60,389 bases of DNA from GWF sp031972135. GTDB lineage: Bacteria; Patescibacteriota; Microgenomatia; UBA1400; UBA12108. Positions 33,069-41,365 of the stretch are shown in pieces (within the stretch, counting starts at the first letter, position 1; every line of letters begins with the position of its first letter). A program made the position numbers and the translations under genes. Location of the stretch: the NCBI GenBank assembly GCA_031972135.1, contig DALYFH010000001.1, positions 1 through 60,389 on the forward strand, in the 5' to 3' direction. The notes beneath the pieces are model-generated. The model had not been told where the DNA came from, made no database searches, and saw only the letters and a list, made by a program, of their open reading frames with translations.

Positions 33069-33281
33069 ATGCCAATCATAGTCAAAGCAAAAAAAGACGA
33101 ATCAGCTGATTCTTTGATCAAACGATTTAAGAAAAAAGTTCTGAACGAAAATATCATTGACGAAGTGCGAGACCGCGAGTTTCACAAAACTGATGCAATG
33201 AAACGCAAAGAACGTAATAATGAAATTCGTCGTAAAAAATACGTGGATCGCATGCAGCGCGCAGCGGCCAAGAAAAAATAA
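33069..33281 (+). CDS. rpsU: 30S ribosomal protein S21
   Basis: A small basic protein of 70 residues with the S21 pattern of ADSLIKRFKKKV at the N-terminus and a Lys/Arg-rich helical tail. It precedes yqeY by 2 nt. This association is common in bacteria. Confidence 0.92.
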   Translation: MPIIVKAKKDESADSLIKRFKKKVLNENIIDEVRDREFHKTDAMKRKERNNEIRRKKYVDRMQRAAAKKK

Positions 33282-33283
33282 GT

Positions 33284-33718
33284 ATGACGATACTCTCGCA
33301 GCTTACGGAGGAAATGAAAGTCGCCATGAAGGCGCGTGATTCGGCGCGTCTCTCGGCTGTTCGCATGCTGATCTCTGCACTAAAATATGCACTCGTTGAC
33401 AAACCAGAGATGACAGAGGCTGACGAAGTCGCGATCTTGACCAAAGAAGCAAAAAAGAGACGTGAGAGTGTGCTCGCTTATCGCTCTGGGGGACGCGAAG
33501 AACTAGCCAAAACTGAAGAATTTGAGCTGTCAGTCATTGAGCAGTATCTACCCAAGATGATGAGTGAAGAAGAGGTAAGAGAGGTAGTAAGTAGCAAGTT
33601 ATCCGGCAAAACAGGATTAGTAATAGGCGATGCGATGAAGTTAGTTTTGACAGAATTAAAAGGCAAAGCAGATAGTAGTACGGTTGCAAAAGTGGTAAAA
33701 GAATTATTGTCAAAATGA
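33284..33718 (+). CDS. yqeY: YqeY/GatB-like domain protein
   Basis: A helical protein related to the tRNA-binding tail of GatB. LTEEMKVAMKARDSARLSAVRMLISALK, REELAKTEEFELSVIEQYLPKMMSEEEV and SSTVAKVVKELLSK are typical. It lies between rpsU and ybeY and overlaps ybeY by 4 nt. Confidence 0.92.
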   Translation: MTILSQLTEEMKVAMKARDSARLSAVRMLISALKYALVDKPEMTEADEVAILTKEAKKRRESVLAYRSGGREELAKTEEFELSVIEQYLPKMMSEEEVREVVSSKLSGKTGLVIGDAMKLVLTELKGKADSSTVAKVVKELLSK

Positions 33719-34107
33719 TTACTATCGACATTATCGCCGATGCCAAGTTCCCGTTTGATAGAGTAGCACTGCGAGAGCATCTGACCAAAGTACTGGCTCG
33801 CCATAGACTGACAGATAACGTAGTGGTCGAGGTGCAGGTGGTGGGTGCGCGCAAAATGACCCAGCTCCATCTCGACTTTATGCAGCTACCAGGGCCCACC
33901 GATGTGTTATCTTTTCCGCTCAATGACCAAAAAGATGATGAGCCCTTTGTCTCGTCACCTGATGGGATGCTCCGGCTAGGGGACATTGTAGTGTGCTATC
34001 CTGTGGCAGTGGAAGAAGCTCTCGAGAAGCAGATAAAAATAGATGATCAGATCCAGTTCCTAGCTGAGCATGGACTCATGCATTTGTTAGGGTTTCATCA
34101 CGAATAG
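33715..34107 (+). CDS. ybeY: Endoribonuclease YbeY (rRNA maturation factor)
   Basis: YbeY is a zinc-dependent RNase in 16S rRNA maturation and ribosome quality control. The zinc motif HGLMHLLGFHHE ends the protein and PTDVLSFPL is also characteristic. At 130 residues it is short because it stops right after the motif. Confidence 0.93.
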   Translation: MITIDIIADAKFPFDRVALREHLTKVLARHRLTDNVVVEVQVVGARKMTQLHLDFMQLPGPTDVLSFPLNDQKDDEPFVSSPDGMLRLGDIVVCYPVAVEEALEKQIKIDDQIQFLAEHGLMHLLGFHHE

Positions 34108-34130
34108 CCACCGCTCACTTTTATCTTTTC

Positions 34131-34234
34131 GTCGTACCATCACACAAAAAACCGATCATAAATTTCTGCTGAAATTTTGATCTATGTCTCGAGCTACACG
34201 CTCTCCGAATATTTTTTTGGTTGTGAGATACGAC
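34131..34234. repeat. Inverted-repeat element family B, copy 3
   Basis: Outer arms 34131-34151 and 34213-34234 pair (gtcgta...tcac...aaaaaa with tttttt...gtga...tacgac). Inner gatcataaattt pairs with aaattttgatc. The 29-bp family block is at 34179-34207 and a T-run follows, as in the other two copies. Confidence 0.7.
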
Positions 34235-34269
34235 TGCAAGCCAAGTTCGCGACGTGGTAAAGTAGTTAC

Positions 34270-35679
34270 ATGAGTTTGTATCTTAAATATCGTCCAAAAA
34301 CCGTAGATCAGCTAGATCTGGCGAGTGTGCGTGATGCATTTAATAAGCTAATTCAATCTAATTTGGTTTCTCATGCATATCTTTTTACGGGCCCTCGGGG
34401 CGCGGGTAAGACCAGCTCGGCTCGGATCCTCGCGAGGATCGTCAACTGCGAAAAAAATTCTAGGAAAATGGGTGAGCCATGTAATGAGTGTTCTGCATGT
34501 CTCTCTATCCTAAATGGCGGTAGTCTAGATTTTATTGAGATAGATGCGGCCTCTAACCGAGGGATTGATGATATTCGAGAGCTCAAAGAAAAGATTAGAC
34601 TCGCGCCAAGTGACCTTAAGTATAAGGTCTATATTATCGACGAAGTGCACATGCTGACTACTGAGGCATTTAATGCACTCCTCAAGACCCTAGAGGAGCC
34701 ACCAGAGCACGCGATCTTTATCCTTTGTACGACAGAGACCCACAAAGTCCCTCAGACCATTCAGAGCCGGTGTGTGAGTATTGGCTTTACTAAGGCCACA
34801 CCTGACGAGATGAAGCGCAGTTTTGGACGTGTGGTTGGGGGTGAAAAAAAGAAAGTAAGTGAAGAAGCTCTAGATTATCTAGCACGTAGTGTGGATGGGT
34901 CATTTCGCGATGGTGTAAAGATCTTAGACAAAGTATTGTCTAGCTCGAGTGAAGTAACACTCTCAGACATAGAGCAAGCGATCATGGGTGTAGCTGGGTT
35001 TAATGTTTTTGCGCTCACAGAGGCCGTGGTTAGTCGAGATAGTGTAGGGGCACTAGACGAGTTTCACCTAGCAGTATCACGAGGGGTAGATCTAGCTTAT
35101 CTGACAGTCGCCCTCATGAAAGAGCTTAGAAACAGAATCGTTGCTGGTGGGAGTAAAGACTTGATTAAGTTAGTTTTTAGTCTCGATGAGGTAGCGCGCC
35201 GAATTGCATTTAGCCCAGTCCCTGAGTTACTTATTGAGATGGTGATCATAGAGTGGGGTGCCGATATAGGAACTATTAAATCCGTAGATCCGTCACCCCG
35301 TAAATCCGAAAAAAATGATACTGAGAATGTTGTTAAACAGGTAGAAAGCTCTGGTGACCACAAAAACGTGTGGCAAAAGTTAATGTCGAGTCTAAATGGA
35401 GATAGTATTACGATGGGGGCACTGCTATCTAAGGCGCAGCCTGCTCGACTAGCTGGAGATGAGCTGACGATCCATGTGGCTTATGGTTTTCACCGAGATC
35501 AGATCATGGGTGAGAAGGTGTTATCGAAACTAGAATCACTCCTCGAGAATGTAGTGGGTCGAAAAATTAGAGTAGTTTGTGAGGTTGCATCTACTCCGCT
35601 GGCCTCAAAAGGAAAAGCAGACGTGTCACCAGTTGATCTGGGTGATACAATTGATGAAGCGATAGCGATATTTAGTTAA
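34270..35679 (+). CDS. dnaX: DNA polymerase III subunits gamma/tau
   Basis: The clamp-loader ATPase of the replisome. The N-terminal AAA+ module has LYLKYRPKTVDQL, Walker A GPRGAGKTS, a four-cysteine zinc motif (NCEKNS...CNECSAC), Walker B with IIDEVHML and the sensor region KTLEEPPEHAIFILCTTE. The tau-like C-terminal extension is short (469 residues in total). ybaB and recR follow in the classic order. Confidence 0.96.
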   Translation: MSLYLKYRPKTVDQLDLASVRDAFNKLIQSNLVSHAYLFTGPRGAGKTSSARILARIVNCEKNSRKMGEPCNECSACLSILNGGSLDFIEIDAASNRGIDDIRELKEKIRLAPSDLKYKVYIIDEVHMLTTEAFNALLKTLEEPPEHAIFILCTTETHKVPQTIQSRCVSIGFTKATPDEMKRSFGRVVGGEKKKVSEEALDYLARSVDGSFRDGVKILDKVLSSSSEVTLSDIEQAIMGVAGFNVFALTEAVVSRDSVGALDEFHLAVSRGVDLAYLTVALMKELRNRIVAGGSKDLIKLVFSLDEVARRIAFSPVPELLIEMVIIEWGADIGTIKSVDPSPRKSEKNDTENVVKQVESSGDHKNVWQKLMSSLNGDSITMGALLSKAQPARLAGDELTIHVAYGFHRDQIMGEKVLSKLESLLENVVGRKIRVVCEVASTPLASKGKADVSPVDLGDTIDEAIAIFS

Positions 35680-35690
35680 GAAAGGAATTT

Positions 35691-36002
35691 ATGTTTGATA
35701 AATTTAAACAAATGGGTAGTCAGGTATCTCAGCTCAAGCAGATTAGAGACCAAGCGATCCAGATGCAGAAACAGCTCCAGGCCGAGGTGATCGAAGTCGA
35801 AGAGGACGGAATAAGAGTAGTCATGACTGCTGACCAAAAGGTCCAGACTGTGACTATTGATGGTAAATACGAAGAGCGACTAGTTAAAGTCTTAAATGAT
35901 GCTATCAAAAAGTCTCAGCAGATAGCTGCCAAGAAGCTACAGGAGATGTCAGGTGGCCTCAAGGGGCTACTAGGTGGCATGGGCGGCGGACAACCTCAGT
36001 AG
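35691..36002 (+). CDS. ybaB: YbaB/EbfC nucleoid-associated protein
   Basis: A small DNA-binding protein found between dnaX and recR in many bacteria. The N-terminus has a coiled coil (QLKQIRDQAIQMQKQLQAEV) and the middle VVMTADQKVQTVTIDGKYE, and the tail is Gly-rich. An SD (aaagg) precedes the start. Confidence 0.93.
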   Translation: MFDKFKQMGSQVSQLKQIRDQAIQMQKQLQAEVIEVEEDGIRVVMTADQKVQTVTIDGKYEERLVKVLNDAIKKSQQIAAKKLQEMSGGLKGLLGGMGGGQPQ

Positions 36003-36012
36003 AGCTATTGAG

Positions 36013-36630
36013 ATGAAATTACCCAAGATCGTAGAGGATGTAACATCCAGTTTTGAGAAACTTCCTGGGATCGGCCGACGTAGCGCATTACGCCTAGCAT
36101 TTTATCTACTGCGGATGCCACAACGTGACCTAGAGATGTTTGCTCAGGGTCTCTCTAATCTCAAAAAGATGACCAAGCTGTGTAGTATCTGCCACAACCT
36201 AACAGACCAGGAACAGTGTAGTGTGTGTGGCGACCCGAGTCGTGACTCATCAATGGTCTGTGTGGTTGAGTCATTCCAAGATGTAATTGCCCTCGAGAAG
36301 TCAGGGAGTTATAAGGGGCTATACCATGTGTTGCATGGTTCTATTTCACCGCTTAACAACATAGGCCCAGAAGAGCTGTTTATCGATACTTTGGTTAAGC
36401 GAGTAAAGAGTGGAGGAGTAGGTGAAGTGATACTTTCGACTAATACGAGCTTAGAAGGGGAGGCGACAGCACTCTACATTAAGCAAGCATTAACGGACCT
36501 GCCTGCCGGCGAGGCAGGTGCAACGCTGATTATCTCGAGAATAGGACGTGGACTTCCGACCGGTGTTGAGATAGAATATGCAGACGAAGTTACATTACAC
36601 CAGGCACTGCTGACTAGACGAGCAGTGTAA
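36013..36630 (+). CDS. recR: Recombination protein RecR with a small inserted peptide
   Basis: RecR loads RecA with RecF/RecO. FEKLPGIGRRSALRLAFYLL is the helix-hairpin-helix, CSICHNLTDQEQCSVCGDPSRD the zinc finger, and VVESFQDVIALEKSGSYKGLYHVL begins the Toprim domain. The segment DLPAGEAGATLIIS carries about five extra residues compared with the family. They are encoded by the near-palindrome at 36497-36519. I start at ATG 36013 because that methionine begins the conserved MKLPKIVEDV. Confidence 0.95.
   Translation: MKLPKIVEDVTSSFEKLPGIGRRSALRLAFYLLRMPQRDLEMFAQGLSNLKKMTKLCSICHNLTDQEQCSVCGDPSRDSSMVCVVESFQDVIALEKSGSYKGLYHVLHGSISPLNNIGPEELFIDTLVKRVKSGGVGEVILSTNTSLEGEATALYIKQALTDLPAGEAGATLIISRIGRGLPTGVEIEYADEVTLHQALLTRRAV
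36497..36519. repeat. ACCTGCC...GGCAGGT palindrome inside recR
   Basis: The 23-bp near-palindrome has 8-bp arms acctgcct and aggcaggt around a gccggc core. It is in frame and encodes the residues LPAGEAG. Related copies are at 24250-24269 and 54644-54663. Confidence 0.75.
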
Positions 36631-36638
36631 TTGTCAAA

Positions 36639-37622
36639 ATGAAAGAATTATTAAGAGATTTTTTAGAGTTTTATCGTAATTCACTTTTAGTGGGATTTTT
36701 TAGGAAACGTGGCAAGTCGTTGGTAGTGCCACAATTGCTTTTTGTATTACAGCGTTTTGTAGATCAATTTCCAGAAAAAGATGAGATACACATTCTGGAT
36801 TTAGGTACAGGTGAAGGTCACTTATTAAGACTTATAGAGCAGCTGGCTAAAATCTCAGGTTTTTCTAAAAAATTACGACTATACGGATTTGATTTTGATG
36901 AAGCTATGTTGGAGTCTGCTGCTAAACAAAATAACATCAACGCAGAATTTGTCAAAGTAGATTTAAGACACGATATGCTACAAGAGTACTACAATAAATT
37001 TGACCTAGTAGTAGCGGTCAATACTCTTCATGAAGTTTTTTCTTCTTATATCGGCGAGGATAATCGATACTATCCTGAAGATAAGGTTCTATATGCAAAA
37101 GAACGTATCAGTGAATTAGTCGTTGAAATTGGGAAGATGTTGACAGAAGAGGGTACTTTTATACTCTACGATGGGTTGGCGCCAAAAATGGTTATCAGCA
37201 AAAAGCAGATAAAGTTTAGGATTACCAACGAACTTCTCGCTCGCTATTTTGAAAGTGCTGTTAGTGATTTCTCACTTTGGCCAATAAAGTACAAGCGTGT
37301 AGATAATTCCAAAAGTACTTATACGATGAAATATCGCGATTTTAGTTGGTTTGTCGTGACGTTTAAATATTTAAACACCAAGCTTTGGCCTTTTGAAAGT
37401 AAACAGACCTATCAATATTTTTCAAAGGAAGATTTCGCCTATGCTTTTAAAGCTGCAGGATTAATCAGAGAAAGTATTGTATACGTAAATACAGATCTTG
37501 GTTTATGGAAGAATAACATTACAATTGAAACAAAGGAGTTGGACTACCCACCAAAATCGATACTCATTGTAGCGTCGAAACACTATATACCTTCACAGTA
37601 TGATTATTTTGGTGCAAAATAG
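36639..37622 (+). CDS. Class I SAM-dependent methyltransferase
   Basis: Motif I is ILDLGTGEGHLLRLIEQ (about 52-70), motif II-like LRLYGFDFDEAML, then FVKVDLRHD, and FDLVVAVNTLHEVF for motif IV. The C-terminal 150 residues are an unassigned extension, possibly the acceptor domain. The substrate is unknown. It is 8 nt downstream of recR. Confidence 0.82.
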   Translation: MKELLRDFLEFYRNSLLVGFFRKRGKSLVVPQLLFVLQRFVDQFPEKDEIHILDLGTGEGHLLRLIEQLAKISGFSKKLRLYGFDFDEAMLESAAKQNNINAEFVKVDLRHDMLQEYYNKFDLVVAVNTLHEVFSSYIGEDNRYYPEDKVLYAKERISELVVEIGKMLTEEGTFILYDGLAPKMVISKKQIKFRITNELLARYFESAVSDFSLWPIKYKRVDNSKSTYTMKYRDFSWFVVTFKYLNTKLWPFESKQTYQYFSKEDFAYAFKAAGLIRESIVYVNTDLGLWKNNITIETKELDYPPKSILIVASKHYIPSQYDYFGAK

Positions 37623-37652
37623 TATAATGAGCGAAACTAGGAGGAGACAGTT

Positions 37653-38231
37653 ATGAAAGTACACTTCATAGGTGATTTGGGTGGTAATAAAAACGACTAT
37701 AAAAGTATTACTTCAGTTATAAAGAAACATAACGGCGAATTGATTACTGATCACTCGTTAGTAAGAACTCTAAAGGATATTGAAACTGAAACACCAGAAG
37801 ATGCTGAGTTATACGCAAAGAAAATGTCGCAGTGGCTTAAACAAGCAGACGTAGTAGTGGTAGAAACAACAATTCCACTCCTAGGTGCAGGATATGAAAT
37901 TGCAATTGCATTACAACTCGGTAAGCCTGTTATATGTTTATACAGACCAGATGGCAAGAATACCCCACATGTTTTGAAAGGACTTGAATCAGATAAATTG
38001 CAGGTAATTGGATACAATGATAAAAATCTAGAAGAAGCTTTAAGCCTAGCTTTGTCCTATGCAACTGAACAAATGGATACTAGATTTAACTTCTTTGTTT
38101 CACCATCTATTGTAAACTTTCTTGATTGGGTATCGAAAAAGAAGAGATTGCCACGCGCGGTATATCTGCGACGCTTAATAGAAGAAGATATGCGTAGCAA
38201 TACAGAATATAACGAAGGTACGGATGACTAG
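37653..38231 (+). CDS. Nucleoside 2-deoxyribosyltransferase-like protein with RHH-like tail
   Basis: Residues 1 to about 135 have the NDT/RCL fold: MKVHFIGDLGG, ADVVVVETTIPLLGAGYEIAIALQLGKPVICLY with a candidate catalytic Glu in GYEIA. The tail FNFFVSPSIVNFLDWVSKKKRLPRAVYLRRLIEEDM resembles a ribbon-helix-helix or short helical DNA-binding/dimerisation segment. An SD (aggagg) precedes the start. It is the second NDT-like domain in the window and the small membrane protein gene overlaps its end. Confidence 0.7.
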   Translation: MKVHFIGDLGGNKNDYKSITSVIKKHNGELITDHSLVRTLKDIETETPEDAELYAKKMSQWLKQADVVVVETTIPLLGAGYEIAIALQLGKPVICLYRPDGKNTPHVLKGLESDKLQVIGYNDKNLEEALSLALSYATEQMDTRFNFFVSPSIVNFLDWVSKKKRLPRAVYLRRLIEEDMRSNTEYNEGTDD

Positions 38232-38436
38232 GCAAAAGACTCGCGAAGAAAAGATAAAATCTGCATATAGACTGCAGAACTTTAGTTTGAAAATAGCAGA
38301 GAAGCAGATTGAGAAAGATCGTAGTGAATTTGAATATCTCTCTAGCCACTACGTAGTCAAGGATTTAACCAAGACTTTAGCCTATTCTTTGGTGATCTTG
38401 ACCTTGTTGTTGGTAGCCCGTCAGTATCTCGGATAA
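38224..38436 (+). CDS. Small membrane protein with a charged helix, 70 aa
   Basis: The N-terminal 45 residues are charged and likely a coiled coil (KIAEKQIEKDRSEFEYL). A hydrophobic helix (about 48-67) ends the protein. It overlaps the upstream NDT-like gene by 8 nt, so the two are probably co-translated and may act together at the membrane. No family is recognised. Confidence 0.6.
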   Translation: MTRQKTREEKIKSAYRLQNFSLKIAEKQIEKDRSEFEYLSSHYVVKDLTKTLAYSLVILTLLLVARQYLG

Positions 38437-38471
38437 GTGTAAATACTCCCTTGTTGGTTTATAGTTGAGTA

Positions 38472-38975
38472 ATGAGCGTGTGGAAGCAGGTCGGTCAAAA
38501 TTTATCGGGACTCGCTAAGCATATCGTTAAGAGTGTCGTTAGCGAGCCAGTGGAGATCGTAAAGGATGCCGTCGGGGTACAGCTAGAACAGGGTAAGTCC
38601 CCCTCCGCGCAAAGCGCTACGGTAGGGACAGGTCAAAGTGACAGTTCAATCTCAGATCTATCCAAAGCGGGTTTTAAGACTCAAGATGATTTTGCCAAAT
38701 ACAGCGGTCTATCTGGTCAAAAGGATCAGATGGAGATCGAGATGTTGCGTAAGCAGCTCGTTCGTGAGTGGGGACTCGACTCGAGTGTTGAGGGCGGAAT
38801 GCAGAGAGCACGCATGGAATTTGAACAAAAAGAGCAGCAGCGCAAGCAGGTCGAAGAGCACAAAGAAGAGCAAAAGAAAGAATTTGAGTTCCAAAAGAAA
38901 AAGCAGGAGGACATCGGTCTTAAGGCGGCGACGCAGGGATCGAGCGCCGAGAATAAGGCGTGGGGAGCGGGGTAA
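38472..38975 (+). CDS. Coiled-coil protein, 167 aa
   Basis: The N-terminus (about 1-40) could be amphipathic. Residues about 85-150 are rich in Glu, Lys and Gln and form a long charged helix (FEQKEQQRKQVEEHKEEQKK). A Ser/Gly-rich linker separates the two. No family or function is recognised. Confidence 0.6.
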   Translation: MSVWKQVGQNLSGLAKHIVKSVVSEPVEIVKDAVGVQLEQGKSPSAQSATVGTGQSDSSISDLSKAGFKTQDDFAKYSGLSGQKDQMEIEMLRKQLVREWGLDSSVEGGMQRARMEFEQKEQQRKQVEEHKEEQKKEFEFQKKKQEDIGLKAATQGSSAENKAWGAG

Positions 38976-39040
38976 GGTCGGAAGACTCAGATAACTCAGA
39001 ATACTCGGAAAACTCGGAAGATTTGAAAGACTTAGAAATA
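38976..39040. repeat. Left 9-bp tandem array flanking the four-helix gene
   Basis: Successive 9-bp units such as aatactcgg and aaaactcgg fill the spacer and drift toward the gene. The flank on the other side carries similar units in inverted orientation. Confidence 0.5.
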
Positions 39041-39397
39041 GCCTGTTCTCCAGACTGAATGTAATTTATTTAGCCTCTTTGATAGGATAGTGAAAGTCTC
39101 TGCGACTTGCATTGCTTGTGTTTGTAAATTTGGTACTGTAATGGTAACCATTCGAAGATGAGTCACAACCTCATCACTAGATCCGATTGCAATTTTAAGA
39201 AAACGTTTAAACTCCTTTTCTGATGATCTCTTGGCAAAACCCTCGGCAATATTTGCGGGCACAGATTTGCTTGCACGTTTTAATTGATCTATGGTATCTC
39301 TCTCGGAATGTGGGATTTTAACGACAAGGTTATATAAAATTTCTAGAGCCTCAAACGAAAGCTGGTAGACGTCTAAATCTGTGACATCTCGAATCAT
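39032..39397 (-). CDS. Four-helix bundle protein (S23/TIGR02436-like)
   Basis: The pattern DLDVYQLSFEALEILYNLVVKIPHSERDTIDQLKRASKSVPANIAEGF is diagnostic of the small four-helix bundle family first seen in 23S rRNA intervening sequences and related to the Avd protein of diversity-generating retroelements. It is 121 residues long. No reverse transcriptase is seen nearby. It sits alone on the minus strand between two 9-bp repeat arrays, which suggests a small mobile unit. Confidence 0.88.
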   Translation of the reverse strand: MIRDVTDLDVYQLSFEALEILYNLVVKIPHSERDTIDQLKRASKSVPANIAEGFAKRSSEKEFKRFLKIAIGSSDEVVTHLRMVTITVPNLQTQAMQVAETFTILSKRLNKLHSVWRTGYF

Positions 39398-39404
39398 AGT
39401 TTGA

Positions 39405-39475
39405 TGTTATCAGGTTTTCCGAAATTCTGGATAATCTGGTAATCAGAGTTTTCGGAGTTTTCTGGTATCATGTGG
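39405..39475. repeat. Right 9-bp tandem array, inverted relative to the left
   Basis: Read on the minus strand, units such as aaaactccg and aaaactctg recur. With the left array they form imperfect inverted repeats around 39032-39397. Confidence 0.5.
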
Positions 39476-39478
39476 TTT

Positions 39479-40909
39479 ATGAAACTATTTAACTCGTTAA
39501 CAAGACAGATCGAAGATGTAGTGCCAATTAATCCTGGCAAGATCGGGATGTATACCTGTGGTCCAACAGTTTACTCTACCCCTACAATCGGCAACTTTAG
39601 GACTTATACACTCTCAGATATTTTGGCCCGTAGCCTAGCATATCTAGGGTATGAGGTTAATCACGTAATGAATCTAACCGATGTAGGGCACCTCACAGGC
39701 GATAACGAGGGGGATAGTAGTCAGGGTGAGGACAGACTAGAAAAGGCTGCCAAAAAAGAGGGTAAGACGGCTTGGGAGATAAGTCAGGGATACTCAAAAG
39801 AATTCTATGAGCACATGGAGAAGCTAGGGATCCGGATGCCAAATGTAGTGTGTTTGGCAACAGAACATATTCCTGAGCAGATCATGATGGTCAAAGAGCT
39901 AGAAGCGAGAGGTTTGACATATAAAATACAGGATGGGATATATTTTGATGTACTTGCTTACGAAAAAACCGGCGCTAAATACGGCGAACTCTCGACCTTA
40001 GATCAAATTAAATTTGGGGCGAGACTAGAGCCTAACAAAGAAAAGAAAGACCCCAGAGACTTTGCTCTCTGGAAATTTAGCCCTTCAAGTGGAGGTAAGC
40101 GAGATATGGAGTGGGAGTCGCCTTGGGGGATAGGGTTCCCTGGCTGGCACATAGAGTGTTCGGCCATGAGCACTAAATACCTGGGTGAGCAATTTGATAT
40201 CCATGTGGGGGGCGAGGATCTGCGTAGTACCCACCACCCCAACGAGATTGCGCAAGCTGAGGGAGCGACAGGCAAAAAACCATTTGTCCGGACGTGGGTA
40301 CATGGGGCATTCCTTATGGTTGATGGCGGTCGAATGGGCAAGAGTTTGGGGAATGCATATACTGTCGCAGATATCGAGAGCCGGGGATTTGACCCATTAT
40401 CTTTGCGTTATTTTTATATGGCTGGTCATTACCGCCGTCAGCTTAACTTTACGTGGGAGTCGCTCAAAGGAGCGTCTGTAGCACTGGGTAAGCTCCGCGG
40501 ATATTATCAGAGTTTTGCAGGCGATCAGACTAATAGAACAGAGTTATCAAGTGAAAAAGCGGCACAGATTGAAGAATATCAGAATGGGTTTAAAGAGGCA
40601 CTTGAGAACGATCTCGACCTGCCGCGCGCGGTTGCGACGCTCTGGGACATGGTTAAGAGCAATATACCTAACTATGACAAACTAGATCTTATGCGAGAGT
40701 GGGATGCGGTTTTTGGCCTTAATCTCGGATATGCCAACTTTGAGCTAAATACCGAGACTCCAGAGCAGATCAAAGAACTAATCTCGCAGCGTGATGAGGC
40801 AAGAGCCAAAAAAGACTACGCACAAGCAGACAAAATACGTATGGACATCGAGAAGCTAGGTTATAAGCTGGAGGATAAAGGTGGCAAAACTCGAGCCACC
40901 AAAATCTAA
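39479..40909 (+). CDS. cysS: Cysteinyl-tRNA synthetase
   Basis: A class I aminoacyl-tRNA synthetase. GKIGMYTCGPTVYSTPTIGNFR has the zinc Cys and a HIGH variant (TIGN). GWHIECSAMSTKYLGEQFDIHVGGEDL holds the second zinc Cys, and GRMGKSLGN replaces KMSKS. I use ATG 39479. The first three codons of the longer frame are not needed. The 476 residues are normal length. Confidence 0.96.
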   Translation: MKLFNSLTRQIEDVVPINPGKIGMYTCGPTVYSTPTIGNFRTYTLSDILARSLAYLGYEVNHVMNLTDVGHLTGDNEGDSSQGEDRLEKAAKKEGKTAWEISQGYSKEFYEHMEKLGIRMPNVVCLATEHIPEQIMMVKELEARGLTYKIQDGIYFDVLAYEKTGAKYGELSTLDQIKFGARLEPNKEKKDPRDFALWKFSPSSGGKRDMEWESPWGIGFPGWHIECSAMSTKYLGEQFDIHVGGEDLRSTHHPNEIAQAEGATGKKPFVRTWVHGAFLMVDGGRMGKSLGNAYTVADIESRGFDPLSLRYFYMAGHYRRQLNFTWESLKGASVALGKLRGYYQSFAGDQTNRTELSSEKAAQIEEYQNGFKEALENDLDLPRAVATLWDMVKSNIPNYDKLDLMREWDAVFGLNLGYANFELNTETPEQIKELISQRDEARAKKDYAQADKIRMDIEKLGYKLEDKGGKTRATKI

Positions 40910-40986
40910 CAACCTCTGGATATAGATCTAGGTACATACAATTAGTATTAAGTATTAAATTTGCGTGATGAGTTATAATTTTGAAT

Positions 40987-41361
40987 ATGAGTCAGATACT
41001 AGAACATGGTGTGTTAAGCGAAGTATCACTTGTTGAGGAATTTATTAATCCTGATGGATTAGCTATTGCTACACAGACAGGTACTAGTGATCTGATATTT
41101 TTTGGGTTAGCTGATAAGTACAGTTATGCAAAGCTATTAGCGCAATTTGGTCTTAGTGTGGGAGACGTTGCGTCTGTTGGTACACTAATCGGCGACAAGG
41201 GTAATAGTAGATTTGACTATTTATATGGTGAACCACAAGCTGCCGAGCTTACTGAATACACTATAACCGATAGTGGGTTGAATTTAATGATAGCTAGATT
41301 GCAAGTGCTTCTACTCAGTTCTGAAATGCTTAGTACGGTTAGTATCAAGAAAAGAAGATAA
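40987..41361 (+). CDS. Hypothetical protein, 124 aa
   Basis: The family is unknown. TATAAT at 40974-40979 lies 7 nt before ATG 40987, suggesting a leaderless message. The protein is soluble and alternates short hydrophobic and polar stretches, with FGLADKYSYAKLLAQFGLSVGD in the middle. Confidence 0.55.
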   Translation: MSQILEHGVLSEVSLVEEFINPDGLAIATQTGTSDLIFFGLADKYSYAKLLAQFGLSVGDVASVGTLIGDKGNSRFDYLYGEPQAAELTEYTITDSGLNLMIARLQVLLLSSEMLSTVSIKKRR

Positions 41362-41365
41362 GCAC

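Noticed and set aside
39032..39397. Diversity-generating retroelement
   Set aside because: The four-helix protein resembles Avd, but no reverse transcriptase, template repeat or variable target gene is seen.
38976..39475. CRISPR array
   Set aside because: The repeats are only about 9 bp, degenerate and directly adjacent without spacers, and no cas gene is nearby.
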